64,000 bases of DNA, taken from assembly GCF_001404985.1 (NCBI RefSeq), contig NZ_JRLF01000015.1, positions 806,001 through 870,000 of the forward strand, written 5' to 3'. The stretch's first letter is position 1. Each line of letters begins with the position of its first letter. Below, one piece after another: positions 32,900-42,488 of the stretch. The notes under the pieces are model-generated. The model worked only from the letters and a program-made list of their open reading frames with translations, ran no database searches and was not told where the DNA came from. The position numbers were made by a program, and so were the translations under genes. The stretch is from Flavobacterium aquidurense (lineage in GTDB: Bacteria; Bacteroidota; Bacteroidia; Flavobacteriales; Flavobacteriaceae).

Positions 32900-34093
32900 T
32901 TAAGAAAGTGCAGCTTTAACTTGGTCAGCAGCTTCTTGAAACTGAACAGCTGATAAGATTGGCATACCTGAATTGTCAATTAATTCTTTTGCAATTTCAG
33001 CATTTGTTCCTTGCAAACGAACGATAATTGGCACATTGATAGCATCACCCATATTTTTGTAAGCATCAACAACTCCTTGCGCCACACGGTCACAACGAAC
33101 GATACCACCAAAAATATTAATTAAAATAGCTTTTACGTTAGGATCTTTTAAGATGATACGGAAAGCAGTTTCAACACGTTTTGCATCAGCAGTTCCACCA
33201 ACGTCTAAGAAGTTAGCAGGCTCAAAACCAGCATATTTAATTAAATCCATAGTTGCCATTGCAAGACCTGCTCCGTTTACCATACATCCTACAGTACCGT
33301 CAAGATCTACGTAGTTCAAACCTACTTCTTTAGCTTCAACTTCGATTGGATTCTCCTCACGGATATCTCTCATCTCAGCATATTTTGGTTGTCTGTATAA
33401 AGCATTATCATCGATATTTACTTTAGCATCTACAGCCATAATTTTATTATCTGAAGTTTTCAAAACCGGGTTGATTTCAAACATAGAAGCATCAGAACCA
33501 ATGTAAGCATTGTATAATGAATCGATGAATTTAACCATTTCCTTGAAAGCATTTCCAGAAAGGCCTAAGTTAAAAGCAATTCTTCTTGCCTGAAAACCTT
33601 GTAATCCAACAGAAGGATCAACTTCTTCAGTAAAAATTAAATGAGGAGTGTGCTCAGCAACTTCTTCAATATCCATTCCACCTTCAGTAGAATACATAAT
33701 CATGTTACGACCAGTAGCTCTATTTAATAAAACAGAAACATAAAATTCAGAAGTTTCACTTTCACCAGGATAGTAAACGTCTTCTGCAACTAATACTTTG
33801 TTTACTTTTTTACCTTCAGCAGAAGTTTGAGGTGTAATCAATTGCATTCCGATAATCTGACCTGCAATTTCTTCAACTTGTTGTAAGTTTTTAGCTAACT
33901 TAACTCCACCACCTTTTCCACGACCACCTGCGTGAATTTGTGCTTTTATTACGTGCCATCCTGTACCAGTCTCGGCAGTTAATTGTTTTGCAGCAGCCAC
34001 AGCTTCAACTGCATTGTTAGCCACAATTCCGCGTTGAATGCGTACTCCGTAACTCGCTAAAATTTCTTTTCCTTGATATTCGTGTATGTTCAT
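32900..34093 (-). CDS. sucC: Succinyl-CoA synthetase beta subunit (ADP-forming)
   Basis: A 397-residue ATP-grasp protein. With the alpha subunit (not in this window) it converts succinyl-CoA to succinate with formation of ATP in the TCA cycle. The start is set at 34093 (MNIHEYQGKEILASYGV), the family-typical N-terminus; a frame open to 34153 overlaps the promoter. Also visible are KAQIHAGGRGKGGGVKLAK, FEINPVLKTSDN, GLAMATMDLIKYAG and NIFGGIVRCD, which forms part of the CoA and phosphate site. Length matches the family. Confidence 0.97.
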   Translation of the reverse strand: MNIHEYQGKEILASYGVRIQRGIVANNAVEAVAAAKQLTAETGTGWHVIKAQIHAGGRGKGGGVKLAKNLQQVEEIAGQIIGMQLITPQTSAEGKKVNKVLVAEDVYYPGESETSEFYVSVLLNRATGRNMIMYSTEGGMDIEEVAEHTPHLIFTEEVDPSVGLQGFQARRIAFNLGLSGNAFKEMVKFIDSLYNAYIGSDASMFEINPVLKTSDNKIMAVDAKVNIDDNALYRQPKYAEMRDIREENPIEVEAKEVGLNYVDLDGTVGCMVNGAGLAMATMDLIKYAGFEPANFLDVGGTADAKRVETAFRIILKDPNVKAILINIFGGIVRCDRVAQGVVDAYKNMGDAINVPIIVRLQGTNAEIAKELIDNSGMPILSAVQFQEAADQVKAALS

Positions 34094-34141
34094 AATATAG
34101 AATTTGTCTGGTTCTGAATTTATTTCAGAATAAAAGTGCGA

Positions 34142-34149
34142 CAAAAGTA
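34142..34149 (-). promoter_or_regulatory. -7 promoter element of sucC
   Basis: On the minus strand TACTTTTG fits TAnnTTTG, 48 bases before the ATG at 34093. It falls inside the longer reading frame and so supports the shorter sucC start. Confidence 0.6.
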
Positions 34150-34483
34150 GCAAAATTCAACTTAAAAGTAAAATCTTTTTCAATTAAAAAACAAGTAGGG
34201 AATTTATAAAACGTTTATTCTTTTTCTATGCAAAGAAATAGTTAACTAAACAATTTGTTAATATTAACTGGAATCCGCTAAAACGTTTGATATTTAACAA
34301 AAACATCACCGTATTTATTAGCCTTACGGCGATTTTTCTTAATATATTATAACGCGTGTTGTCATTTTATCAATTCGCAATGGCTAATATAATATTATTA
34401 TCAATTAAGAAGCGTTTTTCTAATATTACAATAAAAATGTAAGTCAAATTATAATTTCAATACATTATGTTTAACGAAATCTT

Positions 34484-34491
34484 TATTTTTG
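34484..34491 (+). promoter_or_regulatory. -7 promoter element of gltB
   Basis: TATTTTTG fits TAnnTTTG. It lies 17 bases before the ATG at 34509 and inside the longer frame from 34467, which supports the later start. Confidence 0.6.
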
Positions 34492-34508
34492 TAGAAAAAA
34501 TATCAAGA

Positions 34509-37500
34509 ATGAAAGTTAAAGAACAAGGGCTTTATTTGCCTGAATTTGAACACGACAATTGTGGTGCAGGATTTATTTGTAATCTGAATGGTATTAAATC
34601 AAATGATATTATTCATAAAGCATTGGACATCTTAATAAAATTGGAACATCGTGGTGCCGTTAGTTCTGATGGAAGAACTGGAGACGGGGCTGGAATTTTA
34701 TTCGATATCCCACATGCTTTCTTTAAAAAAGTATGTGATTTTGAAATCCCTGAAACACGTGAGTATGCAGTAGGAATGGTTTTTTTACCAAAAAGCAAAA
34801 ACCAGGTTTCTTTTTGTATCAACGCTTTCGAATCGACTATTAAGGATCAGAATTTGAAGATCCTGGGTTGGAGAGATGTACCTGTTGAAGTAGAAAATTT
34901 AGGACAGATTGCCGCAGAAAAAGAACCAACAGTTAAACAGGTTTTTGTTAGCAAAAACGGTCAGGATTTAACTGAACAAGAATTTAATGCAAAACTTTTT
35001 GCAGCTAGAAAAATTGCTGAACATGCCGTAAGAGGATCTAAAACCTCTGAAAGTCATATGTTTTATTTCTCTAGTTTATCGACAACTACCATAATATATA
35101 AAGGTTTATTGATGCCTGAAGACATCAGCCGTTATTATGTTGACTTAAAAGATCCAGATTTAGTGACTCGTTTGGCATTAGTGCACCAACGTTTCTCTAC
35201 AAATACTTTCCCTTCCTGGGAACTAGCTCAACCGTTTAGATACATGTGTCATAATGGTGAGATCAATACACTTCGTGGAAACGTTAGCCGTATGCGTGCC
35301 CGTGAAGAACTGATGGAAAGCAAAGTTTTTGGAAATGATATCAAAAAATTATTCCCAATTATCTTAGAAGGAAAATCAGATTCTGCTTCTATGGACATGG
35401 TGGTTGAACTTTTATTAATGACAGGTCGCTCATTGCCGGAAGCGATGATGATGGTGGTTCCAGAAGCTTGGGAAAAACACCAGACAATGTCTCCGGAAAA
35501 AAGAGCATTCTACGAATTCAATTCTTGTATCATGGAGCCTTGGGATGGTCCAGCTTCTATTCCGTTTACAGATGGTAACGTAATTGGTGCTTTATTAGAT
35601 CGTAACGGATTACGTCCTTCTCGTTATACATTAACAAAAAGCGGTTTCGTAATTATGTCATCAGAAATTGGTGTACTTGATGTAGAGCCGGAAGATGTAA
35701 TACAACACGGTCGTTTAGAACCAGGAAAAATGTTCCTTGTTGACATGAACGAAGGTCGTATTATTGAAGATGATGAAATTAAAAAAGCAATTGTAACAAA
35801 ACGTCCGTATCAGGAATGGATCGACGCAAACTTGTTGCCTTTGTCTAAAATACCTTATACTAATAATCCTACTCCGGTTGAGAAACTTGATTTCCAGACC
35901 AGACAAAGATTATTTGGTTATACTATCGAGGATTTAAAAACAATCATTAACCCAATGGGAGCTCAAGGCGCTGAAGCCATCAGTTCTATGGGTAACGATA
36001 CACCATTGGCAGTATTATCAGAGCAGCCACAATTGTTGTACAACTATTTTAAACAATTATTTGCTCAGGTGACCAACCCGCCTTTAGATGGTATTCGTGA
36101 AGAAATCATTACTGATATCAGTTTAGCAATTGGTGGTGATTTTAATATTTTTGAAATTGAATCGAAACAATGTAAAAAACTAAAAATCCAAAATCCGGTT
36201 ATCTCGAATGAGGATTTAGATAAAATCAGAAACATTGATCACGCAGATTTCAAATCGGCTACTATTTCTACTTTATATAAAATAGAAAAAGGAGTTAACG
36301 GTTTAGAAAGAGCACTTGAAAAATGTGTTCAGGCAACTTTCAAAGCTGTTTCTGAAGGATGCAATATTATCATCTTATCAGATAGAGGTGTTAGCGAAGA
36401 ATTAGCCCCAATACCTATGTTATTGGCTTGTTCTTACATTCACCACTCTTTAAACATCTTACAGGTACGTTCTAAATTCGGAATCATAATCGAATCTGCA
36501 GAACCTCGTGAGCCGCATCATTTTGCTTTATTGTTTGGATATGGTGCAAGTGCGATCAATCCTTATATGGTAAACGAGATTATTCACGATCAGGTAAACC
36601 AAGGATTTATTACAGGAGTAAAAGCTGATTATGCGATTGTAAATTACAACAAAGCGATTGCAAAAGGTATCCTTAAAATCATGAACAAAATTGGTATCTC
36701 AACTTTACATTCGTACAGAGCTGCTCAGATTTTCGAGATTTTAGGTTTAAACAAAACTTTCACTAATAAATATTTCCCTTACACCCCTTCAAGAATCGAA
36801 GGAATTGGTTTGATGGAAGTAGAAAAAGAAGTGAAGAAACGTTTCCAGAAAGCATTTCCAAACTCTAAAATCGCAAACTTGCTTTCTTTAGAAATTGGAG
36901 GTATTTACAGATGGAGACGTGGCGGAGAAAAACACATGTTTAACCCGACAACGATTTCTAAATTACAACAGGCGGTTCGTTTGAACAGTCCTGAAAGTTA
37001 TAAAGAATACTCGAATATGGTCAATGAGCAAAGCTCAAACTTAATGACGATTAGAGGTTTATTCGAATTTAATAATTTAGATCCAATTTCTATTGATGAA
37101 GTAGAACCTTGGACAGAAATTGTAAAAAAATTCAAAACGGGTGCAATGTCTTACGGATCTATCAGTAGAGAAGCACACGAAAATTTAGCCATTGCAATGA
37201 ACAGAATTGGCGGAAAAAGTAACTCTGGAGAAGGTGGAGAAGATCCTAAACGTTTCCAGAAAGAAATTAACGGAGATTCAAGAAATAGTGCGATCAAACA
37301 AGTAGCTTCAGGACGTTTTGGTGTTTCGATCAACTATTTGACAAATGCTAAAGAGATTCAGATTAAAATGGCTCAAGGTGCAAAACCTGGTGAAGGTGGT
37401 CAATTACCCGGAGAAAAAGTAGTGCCGTGGATCGCTGAAACCAGAAACTCTACACCTTATGTAGGTTTGATTTCGCCTCCGCCACACCACGATATTTACT

Positions 37501-39023
37501 CTATTGAGGATTTATCACAGTTGATTTTCGACTTAAAAAATGCCAATCGTGAAGCACGTATAAACGTAAAATTAGTTTCTGAAGTTGGAGTTGGAACCAT
37601 CGCTGCCGGTGTTGCCAAAGCAAAAGCTGACGTTATCCTGATTTCAGGTTACGACGGAGGAACTGGTGCTGCGCCATTAACATCTTTACAACACACCGGT
37701 ATTCCTTGGGAACTTGGACTAGCCGAAGCGCAACAAACTTTAATCTTAAATGATTTAAGAAGCCGTGTAGTTCTGGAATGTGACGGACAATTAAAAACAG
37801 GTCGTGACGTAGCTATCGCTGCATTATTAGGAGCAGAAGAATTTGGTTTTGCTACTGCCCCGCTTGTTGCTTCCGGTTGTATTATGATGAGAGCTTGTCA
37901 CTTGAATACTTGCCCGGTTGGTATTGCAACTCAGGATCCTGAATTGAGAAAAAATTTCAAAGGAACGCCGGAGCACGTAATCAACTTCATGTATTTTATT
38001 GCTGAAGAGTTAAGAGAAATCATGGCACAATTAGGTTTTAGAACATTGAAAGAAATGGTGGGTCAGTCACAAAAATTAAATGTGAACAAAGCGATCAAAC
38101 ATTATAAAGCAAATGGTTTAGATTTATCATCGATTTTATACAAACCAGAAAAAGCTAAAACAGAACCAATTCACAATACAACTGAGCAAGATCACGATTT
38201 AGACAATGTATTGGATTTTGCCATTATCAAAGAAGCGATTCCTTCTATTTATAGAAAAGAAAAAACAAGAGTTACATTTAAAATTAAAAATACAGACCGT
38301 TCTGTAGGTGCTATTTTGAGTAATGAAATCTCAAAAATATATGGCGCACAAGGTTTACCTGATGACACTATTTTAGTTGATTTTGAAGGTTCTGCCGGAC
38401 AAAGTTTTGGTGCATTTGCAACAAACGGATTGTCGTTTAAAATTCACGGAAACTGTAATGATTATTTAGGAAAAGGATTATCAGGAGGAAAATTGATTAT
38501 CAAAGTCCCTCCTACTGCAACTTTCAAACCTGAAGAAAATATCATTATTGGTAACGTTGCCCTTTATGGAGCTATTACCGGAGAGGCGTATATTAACGGA
38601 ATGGCCGGTGAGCGTTTTTGTGTGAGAAACTCCGGAGCAACTGCAGTTGTTGAAGGAATTGGAGATCACGGATGCGAATACATGACAGGTGGTACAGTAG
38701 TAGTTTTAGGAAAAACAGGAAGAAACTTCGCAGCGGGTATGAGCGGTGGTGTTGCTTATGTTTATGACCCTAATCAAAAATTCGATGCAACAGTTTGCAA
38801 CATGGAAATGGTTGCTTTTGACCCTATCGAAGAAGAAGATGTTACGAAACTAAGAAAACTGATCAAAAACCACTCTTTGTACACCAATAGTCCATTAGCA
38901 AAAAGAATTTTAGCAGACTGGGAAAATGAACAAAACCATTTCGTAAAAGTAATGCCAACTGATTACAAAAAAGCATTACAACGAATTGCAGAAGAGAAAA
39001 AAATAGAAGAATTAATAGCGTAA
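34509..39023 (+). CDS. gltB: Glutamate synthase large subunit
   Basis: A 1504-residue enzyme that transfers the amide of glutamine to 2-oxoglutarate. With the start at 34509, a propeptide of 17 residues precedes the glutaminase nucleophile Cys18 (FEHDNCGAGFICN), as in GltB proteins matured by cleavage. The class II amidotransferase domain, central FMN domain (GEGGEDPKRF, GAKPGEGGQLPGEKV) and the iron-sulfur ligands in CIMMRACHLNTCPVGIATQ are visible, followed by the C-terminal beta-helix (GGTVVVLGKTGRNFAAGMSG). It is cytoplasmic. gltD follows after 101 bp; the gap holds a short repeat. Confidence 0.97.
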   Translation: MKVKEQGLYLPEFEHDNCGAGFICNLNGIKSNDIIHKALDILIKLEHRGAVSSDGRTGDGAGILFDIPHAFFKKVCDFEIPETREYAVGMVFLPKSKNQVSFCINAFESTIKDQNLKILGWRDVPVEVENLGQIAAEKEPTVKQVFVSKNGQDLTEQEFNAKLFAARKIAEHAVRGSKTSESHMFYFSSLSTTTIIYKGLLMPEDISRYYVDLKDPDLVTRLALVHQRFSTNTFPSWELAQPFRYMCHNGEINTLRGNVSRMRAREELMESKVFGNDIKKLFPIILEGKSDSASMDMVVELLLMTGRSLPEAMMMVVPEAWEKHQTMSPEKRAFYEFNSCIMEPWDGPASIPFTDGNVIGALLDRNGLRPSRYTLTKSGFVIMSSEIGVLDVEPEDVIQHGRLEPGKMFLVDMNEGRIIEDDEIKKAIVTKRPYQEWIDANLLPLSKIPYTNNPTPVEKLDFQTRQRLFGYTIEDLKTIINPMGAQGAEAISSMGNDTPLAVLSEQPQLLYNYFKQLFAQVTNPPLDGIREEIITDISLAIGGDFNIFEIESKQCKKLKIQNPVISNEDLDKIRNIDHADFKSATISTLYKIEKGVNGLERALEKCVQATFKAVSEGCNIIILSDRGVSEELAPIPMLLACSYIHHSLNILQVRSKFGIIIESAEPREPHHFALLFGYGASAINPYMVNEIIHDQVNQGFITGVKADYAIVNYNKAIAKGILKIMNKIGISTLHSYRAAQIFEILGLNKTFTNKYFPYTPSRIEGIGLMEVEKEVKKRFQKAFPNSKIANLLSLEIGGIYRWRRGGEKHMFNPTTISKLQQAVRLNSPESYKEYSNMVNEQSSNLMTIRGLFEFNNLDPISIDEVEPWTEIVKKFKTGAMSYGSISREAHENLAIAMNRIGGKSNSGEGGEDPKRFQKEINGDSRNSAIKQVASGRFGVSINYLTNAKEIQIKMAQGAKPGEGGQLPGEKVVPWIAETRNSTPYVGLISPPPHHDIYSIEDLSQLIFDLKNANREARINVKLVSEVGVGTIAAGVAKAKADVILISGYDGGTGAAPLTSLQHTGIPWELGLAEAQQTLILNDLRSRVVLECDGQLKTGRDVAIAALLGAEEFGFATAPLVASGCIMMRACHLNTCPVGIATQDPELRKNFKGTPEHVINFMYFIAEELREIMAQLGFRTLKEMVGQSQKLNVNKAIKHYKANGLDLSSILYKPEKAKTEPIHNTTEQDHDLDNVLDFAIIKEAIPSIYRKEKTRVTFKIKNTDRSVGAILSNEISKIYGAQGLPDDTILVDFEGSAGQSFGAFATNGLSFKIHGNCNDYLGKGLSGGKLIIKVPPTATFKPEENIIIGNVALYGAITGEAYINGMAGERFCVRNSGATAVVEGIGDHGCEYMTGGTVVVLGKTGRNFAAGMSGGVAYVYDPNQKFDATVCNMEMVAFDPIEEEDVTKLRKLIKNHSLYTNSPLAKRILADWENEQNHFVKVMPTDYKKALQRIAEEKKIEELIA

Positions 39024-39026
39024 TTA

Positions 39027-39070
39027 AAAGGTTCTGAGTTACAAAGGTGCAGAGGTACTAAGTTGAAAGT
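39027..39070 (+). repeat. GGTTCTGAGTTACAAAGGTG repeat between gltB and gltD
   Basis: AAGGTTCTGAGTTACAAAGG with TGCAGAGGTACTAAGTTG is related to the inverted words at 9541-9576. It lies within the gltBD operon, so it is transcribed. Confidence 0.5.
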
Positions 39071-39124
39071 TTTCAACTCCCTTCTCATATTTCATATCTC
39101 ACAACTAAATTTAATAAAAATGTC

Positions 39125-40579
39125 ATGGGTAAAATAGGCGGATTTAAAGAATATAGCAGAGCCGACGAAAGTAATTTAGCAGTAGCAGAGCGTGTTTCTA
39201 ACTACAATGAATTTACGATTCCGTTAGCAAAAGATAAAATAAAAGAACAAGGTTCAAGATGTATGGATTGTGGCATTCCTTTTTGCCACAGTGCTTGTCC
39301 GTTAGGAAATTTAATTCCTGACTTCAACGACATGGTACATCAGGAAGAATGGCAAAGTGCTTTAGAGATTTTACAATCTACTAATAACTTTCCGGAATTT
39401 ACAGGCCGCTTATGCCCTGCTCCATGTGAGAAATCATGTGTATTAGGTATCATCAAAGAACCTGTTGCAATCGAAAACATCGAGAAAAACATCATCGAAA
39501 GAGGTTTTGCCGAAGGTTGGATCAAACCACAAACACCAAAAACCAGAACAGGAAAAACTGTAGCCGTTATTGGTTCAGGACCTGCAGGTTTAGCAGCAGC
39601 TCAACAATTAAACAGAGCCGGTCATACGGTAACGGTTTTTGAAAGAGACAACGCTATTGGAGGATTATTACGTTACGGAATTCCGAATTTCAAACTAGAA
39701 AAAGGAATCATCGACAGACGTGTAGCCATTCTTGAAGCTGAAGGAATTACTTTTAAAGTGAATGTAAATGTTGGTGTAAACTTTAGCGTAGCAGAACTAA
39801 ATACTTTTGATTCTATCGTATTGTGTGGTGGAGCGACCGAAAGAAGAAGTTTGCCAACTAAAGGAATCGAAAGCAAAGGCGTTGTTCAGGCAATGGATTT
39901 CCTTACACAGCAAACTAAAGTTTTATACGGCGAATCTGTTCCGGATCAGGTAAAAGCAACCGGAAAAGACGTAATCGTAATTGGTGGTGGAGACACAGGT
40001 TCTGACTGCGTTGGAACATCAAACAGACACGGAGCAAAATCTGTGACTAATTTTGAGATTTTACCAAAACCTCCGGTTGGAAGAAGCGAATCAACTCCTT
40101 GGCCTTTCTGGCCGTTACAGTTAAAAACGTCTTCATCACACGAAGAAGGTTGCGACAGAAACTGGTTAATCAATACTAAAGAATTCTTATCTAACGAAAA
40201 AGGAGAATTAACAGGTTTAAAAACTGTTGAAGTACAATGGAAAATGACTCCGGGCCAACGTCCTGAATTAATCGAAAAAGAAGGTTCTGAGAAAATCTGG
40301 CCTTGTGATTTGGCTTTATTAGCTTTAGGATTTACAGGTCCTGAAAAAACTTTAAGCGAGCAATTAGGTCTTGAAGTAGATATGAGAAGCAATTATAAAG
40401 CTACTAATTATCAAACAAACGTTCCGCATATTTTCACTGCAGGTGATATGCGTCGAGGACAATCATTAATTGTATGGGCTATTTCAGAAGGTCGCGAAGC
40501 AGCAAGAGAAGTAGATTTGTTCTTAATGGGCTCTACTAACTTGCCAACCAAAGGAAACGGAGACTTACCAAGTCTTTAA
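39125..40579 (+). CDS. gltD: Glutamate synthase small subunit
   Basis: A 484-residue FAD/NAD(P)-binding subunit that passes electrons from NADPH to GltB. Its N-terminal region has two cysteine clusters for iron-sulfur centres (CMDCGIPFCHSACPLGN and GRLCPAPCEKSC). Two Rossmann motifs follow, VIGSGPAGLAAAQQL for FAD and VIGGGDTGSDCVG for NAD(P)H. The end holds HIFTAGDMRRGQSLIVWAI. Length fits. It forms an operon with gltB and is followed by a terminator at 40604-40642. Confidence 0.97.
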   Translation: MGKIGGFKEYSRADESNLAVAERVSNYNEFTIPLAKDKIKEQGSRCMDCGIPFCHSACPLGNLIPDFNDMVHQEEWQSALEILQSTNNFPEFTGRLCPAPCEKSCVLGIIKEPVAIENIEKNIIERGFAEGWIKPQTPKTRTGKTVAVIGSGPAGLAAAQQLNRAGHTVTVFERDNAIGGLLRYGIPNFKLEKGIIDRRVAILEAEGITFKVNVNVGVNFSVAELNTFDSIVLCGGATERRSLPTKGIESKGVVQAMDFLTQQTKVLYGESVPDQVKATGKDVIVIGGGDTGSDCVGTSNRHGAKSVTNFEILPKPPVGRSESTPWPFWPLQLKTSSSHEEGCDRNWLINTKEFLSNEKGELTGLKTVEVQWKMTPGQRPELIEKEGSEKIWPCDLALLALGFTGPEKTLSEQLGLEVDMRSNYKATNYQTNVPHIFTAGDMRRGQSLIVWAISEGREAAREVDLFLMGSTNLPTKGNGDLPSL

Positions 40580-40603
40580 TTCCGATAAACAACATAACTA
40601 CTA

Positions 40604-40642
40604 AAAAAACCCTTGAATTTATATTCAGGGGTTTTGTTTTTT
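40604..40642 (+). terminator. Terminator of gltBD
   Basis: AACCCTTGAA and TTCAGGGGTT form a stem around a 6-base loop, followed by TTTGTTTTTTT. Confidence 0.88.
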
Positions 40643-40648
40643 TAATTA

Positions 40649-40734
40649 GCCCACGGATTAAACAGATTTACGCAGATTTTTTTTATCTTTATTGTAAATC
40701 TGTGTTCATCAGTTTGATCCGCACAATCGGTGGG
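40649..40734. repeat. CAGATTTACGCAGATT-type inverted repeat
   Basis: CCCACGGATTAAACAGATTT with ACGCAGAT pairs with AAATCTGTGTTCATCAGTTT and GATCCG...GTGGG in a long imperfect stem. The family also occurs at 24327-24406. Confidence 0.75.
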
Positions 40735-40825
40735 ACATATATATAATTTTATAAAAATCCGAAATAAAGCACTTTTTGTTTAAAAACAAACAATTTGTTA
40801 CAATTTGTTATTTTTCTACAAAAAA

Positions 40826-40856
40826 TTTGCTGTTACTCAAAAGTGTAATAACTTTG
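40826..40856 (+). promoter_or_regulatory. Complete Bacteroidota promoter of lysA
   Basis: TTTG (40826-40829), a 19-base spacer and TAACTTTG (40849-40856) match the TTTG-N19-TAnnTTTG consensus exactly. It lies within the longest open frame, so it fixes the lysA start at the ATG 18 bases downstream. Confidence 0.8.
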
Positions 40857-40873
40857 CTCAAAATAGTTTAAAA

Positions 40874-42097
40874 ATGCAAGCAAAAGATTTACTGCAGTTA
40901 GCAGACCAATTTGGAAGTCCATTATATGTTTATGATGCCGAAAAAATCCAATCTCAGTACAACAGGTTAACTAAAGCTTTCTCTAAGGTAGAAAACTTAA
41001 GAGTTAATTACGCCATGAAGGCATTGTCTAACGTTGCGATTCTTCAGTTATTAAAGAACATGGGGTCTGGTTTAGATACTGTATCGATCCAAGAAGTTTT
41101 ATTAGGACTTCATGCTGGCTATGAACCTGAAAAAATCTTTTTTACACCAAACGGAGTTTCTCTTGAAGAAATCGAAGAAGTTGCCGCAATGGGTGTACAA
41201 ATCAATATTGACAACTTATCTATTCTGGAGCAATTCGGAACAAAATATCCACAAATTCCAGTATGTATTCGTATCAATCCGCACGTAATGGCGGGAGGAA
41301 ATGCTAATATCTCGGTAGGACATATTGATAGTAAATTCGGAATCTCTGTTCACCAAATTCCGCATATATTACGAATTGTAGAGAACACAAAAATGAGCAT
41401 CGTGGGAATTCACATGCACACAGGATCTGATATCCTTGATATCGAAGTATTCTTGTATGCTGCCGAAATCTTATTTGATACGGCAAAACACTTCAAAGAT
41501 CTAGAGTTTTTAGATTTCGGAAGCGGATTCAAAGTTCCTTACAAAAAAGACGATATCGAAACAGATATTGAAGAATTAGGAAAAAAATTATCAAAAAGAT
41601 TCAATGCTTTCTGTACAGAATATGGCAGAGATTTAACGTTGATTTTCGAACCCGGAAAATTTTTGGTGAGCGAAGCAGGTTTCTTCTTAGCAAAAGTAAA
41701 CGTAGTAAAACAAACAACATCAACCGTTTTCGCGGGAGTTGATAGTGGTTTCAACCACTTAATTCGTCCTATGTTTTATGGTTCACAACACTATATCGAA
41801 AACATCTCAAACCCAAAAGGAAAAGAGCGTTTTTACTCGGTTGTAGGATACATTTGCGAAACAGATACATTTGCGAACAACCGCAGAATTTCAGAAATTA
41901 CCGAAGGCGATATTCTAGCTTTTAGAAACGCCGGAGCATATTGTTTCTCAATGGCATCAAACTACAATTCGAGATACAAACCAGCTGAAGTTTTATGGAA
42001 AGACGGAAAAGGAATCTTAATTCGCCAACACGAAACATTTGAAGATTTGCTTAAAAATCAAATTCCGTTGCCACAAGAAGTTGCTGCAACAGTTTAA
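40874..42097 (+). CDS. lysA: Diaminopimelate decarboxylase
   Basis: A 407-residue PLP enzyme that decarboxylates meso-diaminopimelate to lysine, the last step of lysine synthesis. The start is placed at 40874 (MQAKDLLQLADQFGSPLYVY) because a complete promoter lies upstream inside the longer frame. The PLP Lys is in VNYAMKALSN. Further family segments are KFGISVHQIP, GIHMHTGSDI, LDFGSGFKVPY, FEPGKFLVSEAG and the active-site Cys region VGYICETDTFANN with NAGAYCFSMASNYN. It is cytoplasmic. A terminator follows at 42122-42158. Confidence 0.96.
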   Translation: MQAKDLLQLADQFGSPLYVYDAEKIQSQYNRLTKAFSKVENLRVNYAMKALSNVAILQLLKNMGSGLDTVSIQEVLLGLHAGYEPEKIFFTPNGVSLEEIEEVAAMGVQINIDNLSILEQFGTKYPQIPVCIRINPHVMAGGNANISVGHIDSKFGISVHQIPHILRIVENTKMSIVGIHMHTGSDILDIEVFLYAAEILFDTAKHFKDLEFLDFGSGFKVPYKKDDIETDIEELGKKLSKRFNAFCTEYGRDLTLIFEPGKFLVSEAGFFLAKVNVVKQTTSTVFAGVDSGFNHLIRPMFYGSQHYIENISNPKGKERFYSVVGYICETDTFANNRRISEITEGDILAFRNAGAYCFSMASNYNSRYKPAEVLWKDGKGILIRQHETFEDLLKNQIPLPQEVAATV

Positions 42098-42121
42098 AAT
42101 AAAAAAAAAGAGAATATCTAT

Positions 42122-42158
42122 TTAATCCCATTTCTTAATTGAAGCGGGATTTTTTTTG
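42122..42158 (+). terminator. Terminator of lysA
   Basis: AATCCC and GGGATT arms close a loop of about 18 bases, followed by eight T residues. Confidence 0.8.
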
Positions 42159-42174
42159 TTTTAGATTGCAAATA

Positions 42175-42350
42175 TTTGTCAGGCTGAACAATCACAAATC
42201 TTCGCGAGAAGCCTTAGCCCAATCTTGTCATTCTGAGGAACGAAGAATCCCCACAAGAAACTCGCCAGTATAGTACGCGGATGATACGGATTCGCCTAGC
42301 GAAAACGCGAATTAAAACGGATTTTACCCGTCCAATATTGTCATTTCTTA
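42175..42350. repeat. Repeat mosaic after lysA
   Basis: Contains CTTGTCATTCTGAGGAACGA and a GGATGATACGGATTCGCC stretch with GCGAAAACGCGAATTAAAAC, both related to 6001-6130. It accounts for most of this gap. Confidence 0.7.
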
Positions 42351-42434
42351 AATAACAAAGTTCATGAAAATCTCCTTTTGCTTAACAAACTCAAATCCCC
42401 ACACTAATTACAAATTCACATTATTGGATTATTA

Positions 42435-42452
42435 TTTTAATTCGTATTTTCG
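42435..42452 (+). promoter_or_regulatory. AATTCGTATTTTCG promoter-like box, copy 1
   Basis: TTTTAATTCGTATTTTCG lies 36 bases before the ATG at 42489. Its TATTTTCG is one base off TAnnTTTG. The whole box recurs at 43537-43554 (one mismatch) and 51016-51033 (identical). Confidence 0.6.
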
Positions 42453-42488
42453 TCTGGTAAAATATTCCCAAAACCAAACCCAAAAACC

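Larger units (their letters stand above)
34094..34508. other. Divergent control region between sucC and gltB
   Basis: A 415-base AT-rich gap with outward promoter elements at both ends (34142-34149 leftward, 34484-34491 rightward). TTAACAAAAACATCACCG and GCCTTACGGCGAT lie in the middle; the latter contains a short hairpin word, CGCCTTACGGCG-like but imperfect. No open frame is credible. Confidence 0.6.
42098..42488. other. Gap after lysA
   Basis: About 390 bases: the lysA terminator, then the repeat mosaic, then an AT-rich stretch ending in the TTTTAATTCGTATTTTCG box at 42435-42452. No gene is seen. Confidence 0.75.

Noticed and set aside
34467..34508. Upstream start for gltB
   Set aside because: A -7 promoter element lies inside this stretch, and the later ATG gives the usual short propeptide before the nucleophile Cys.
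40805..40873. Upstream start for lysA
   Set aside because: A complete TTTG-N19-TAACTTTG promoter lies in it, and the extra residues do not resemble the family.
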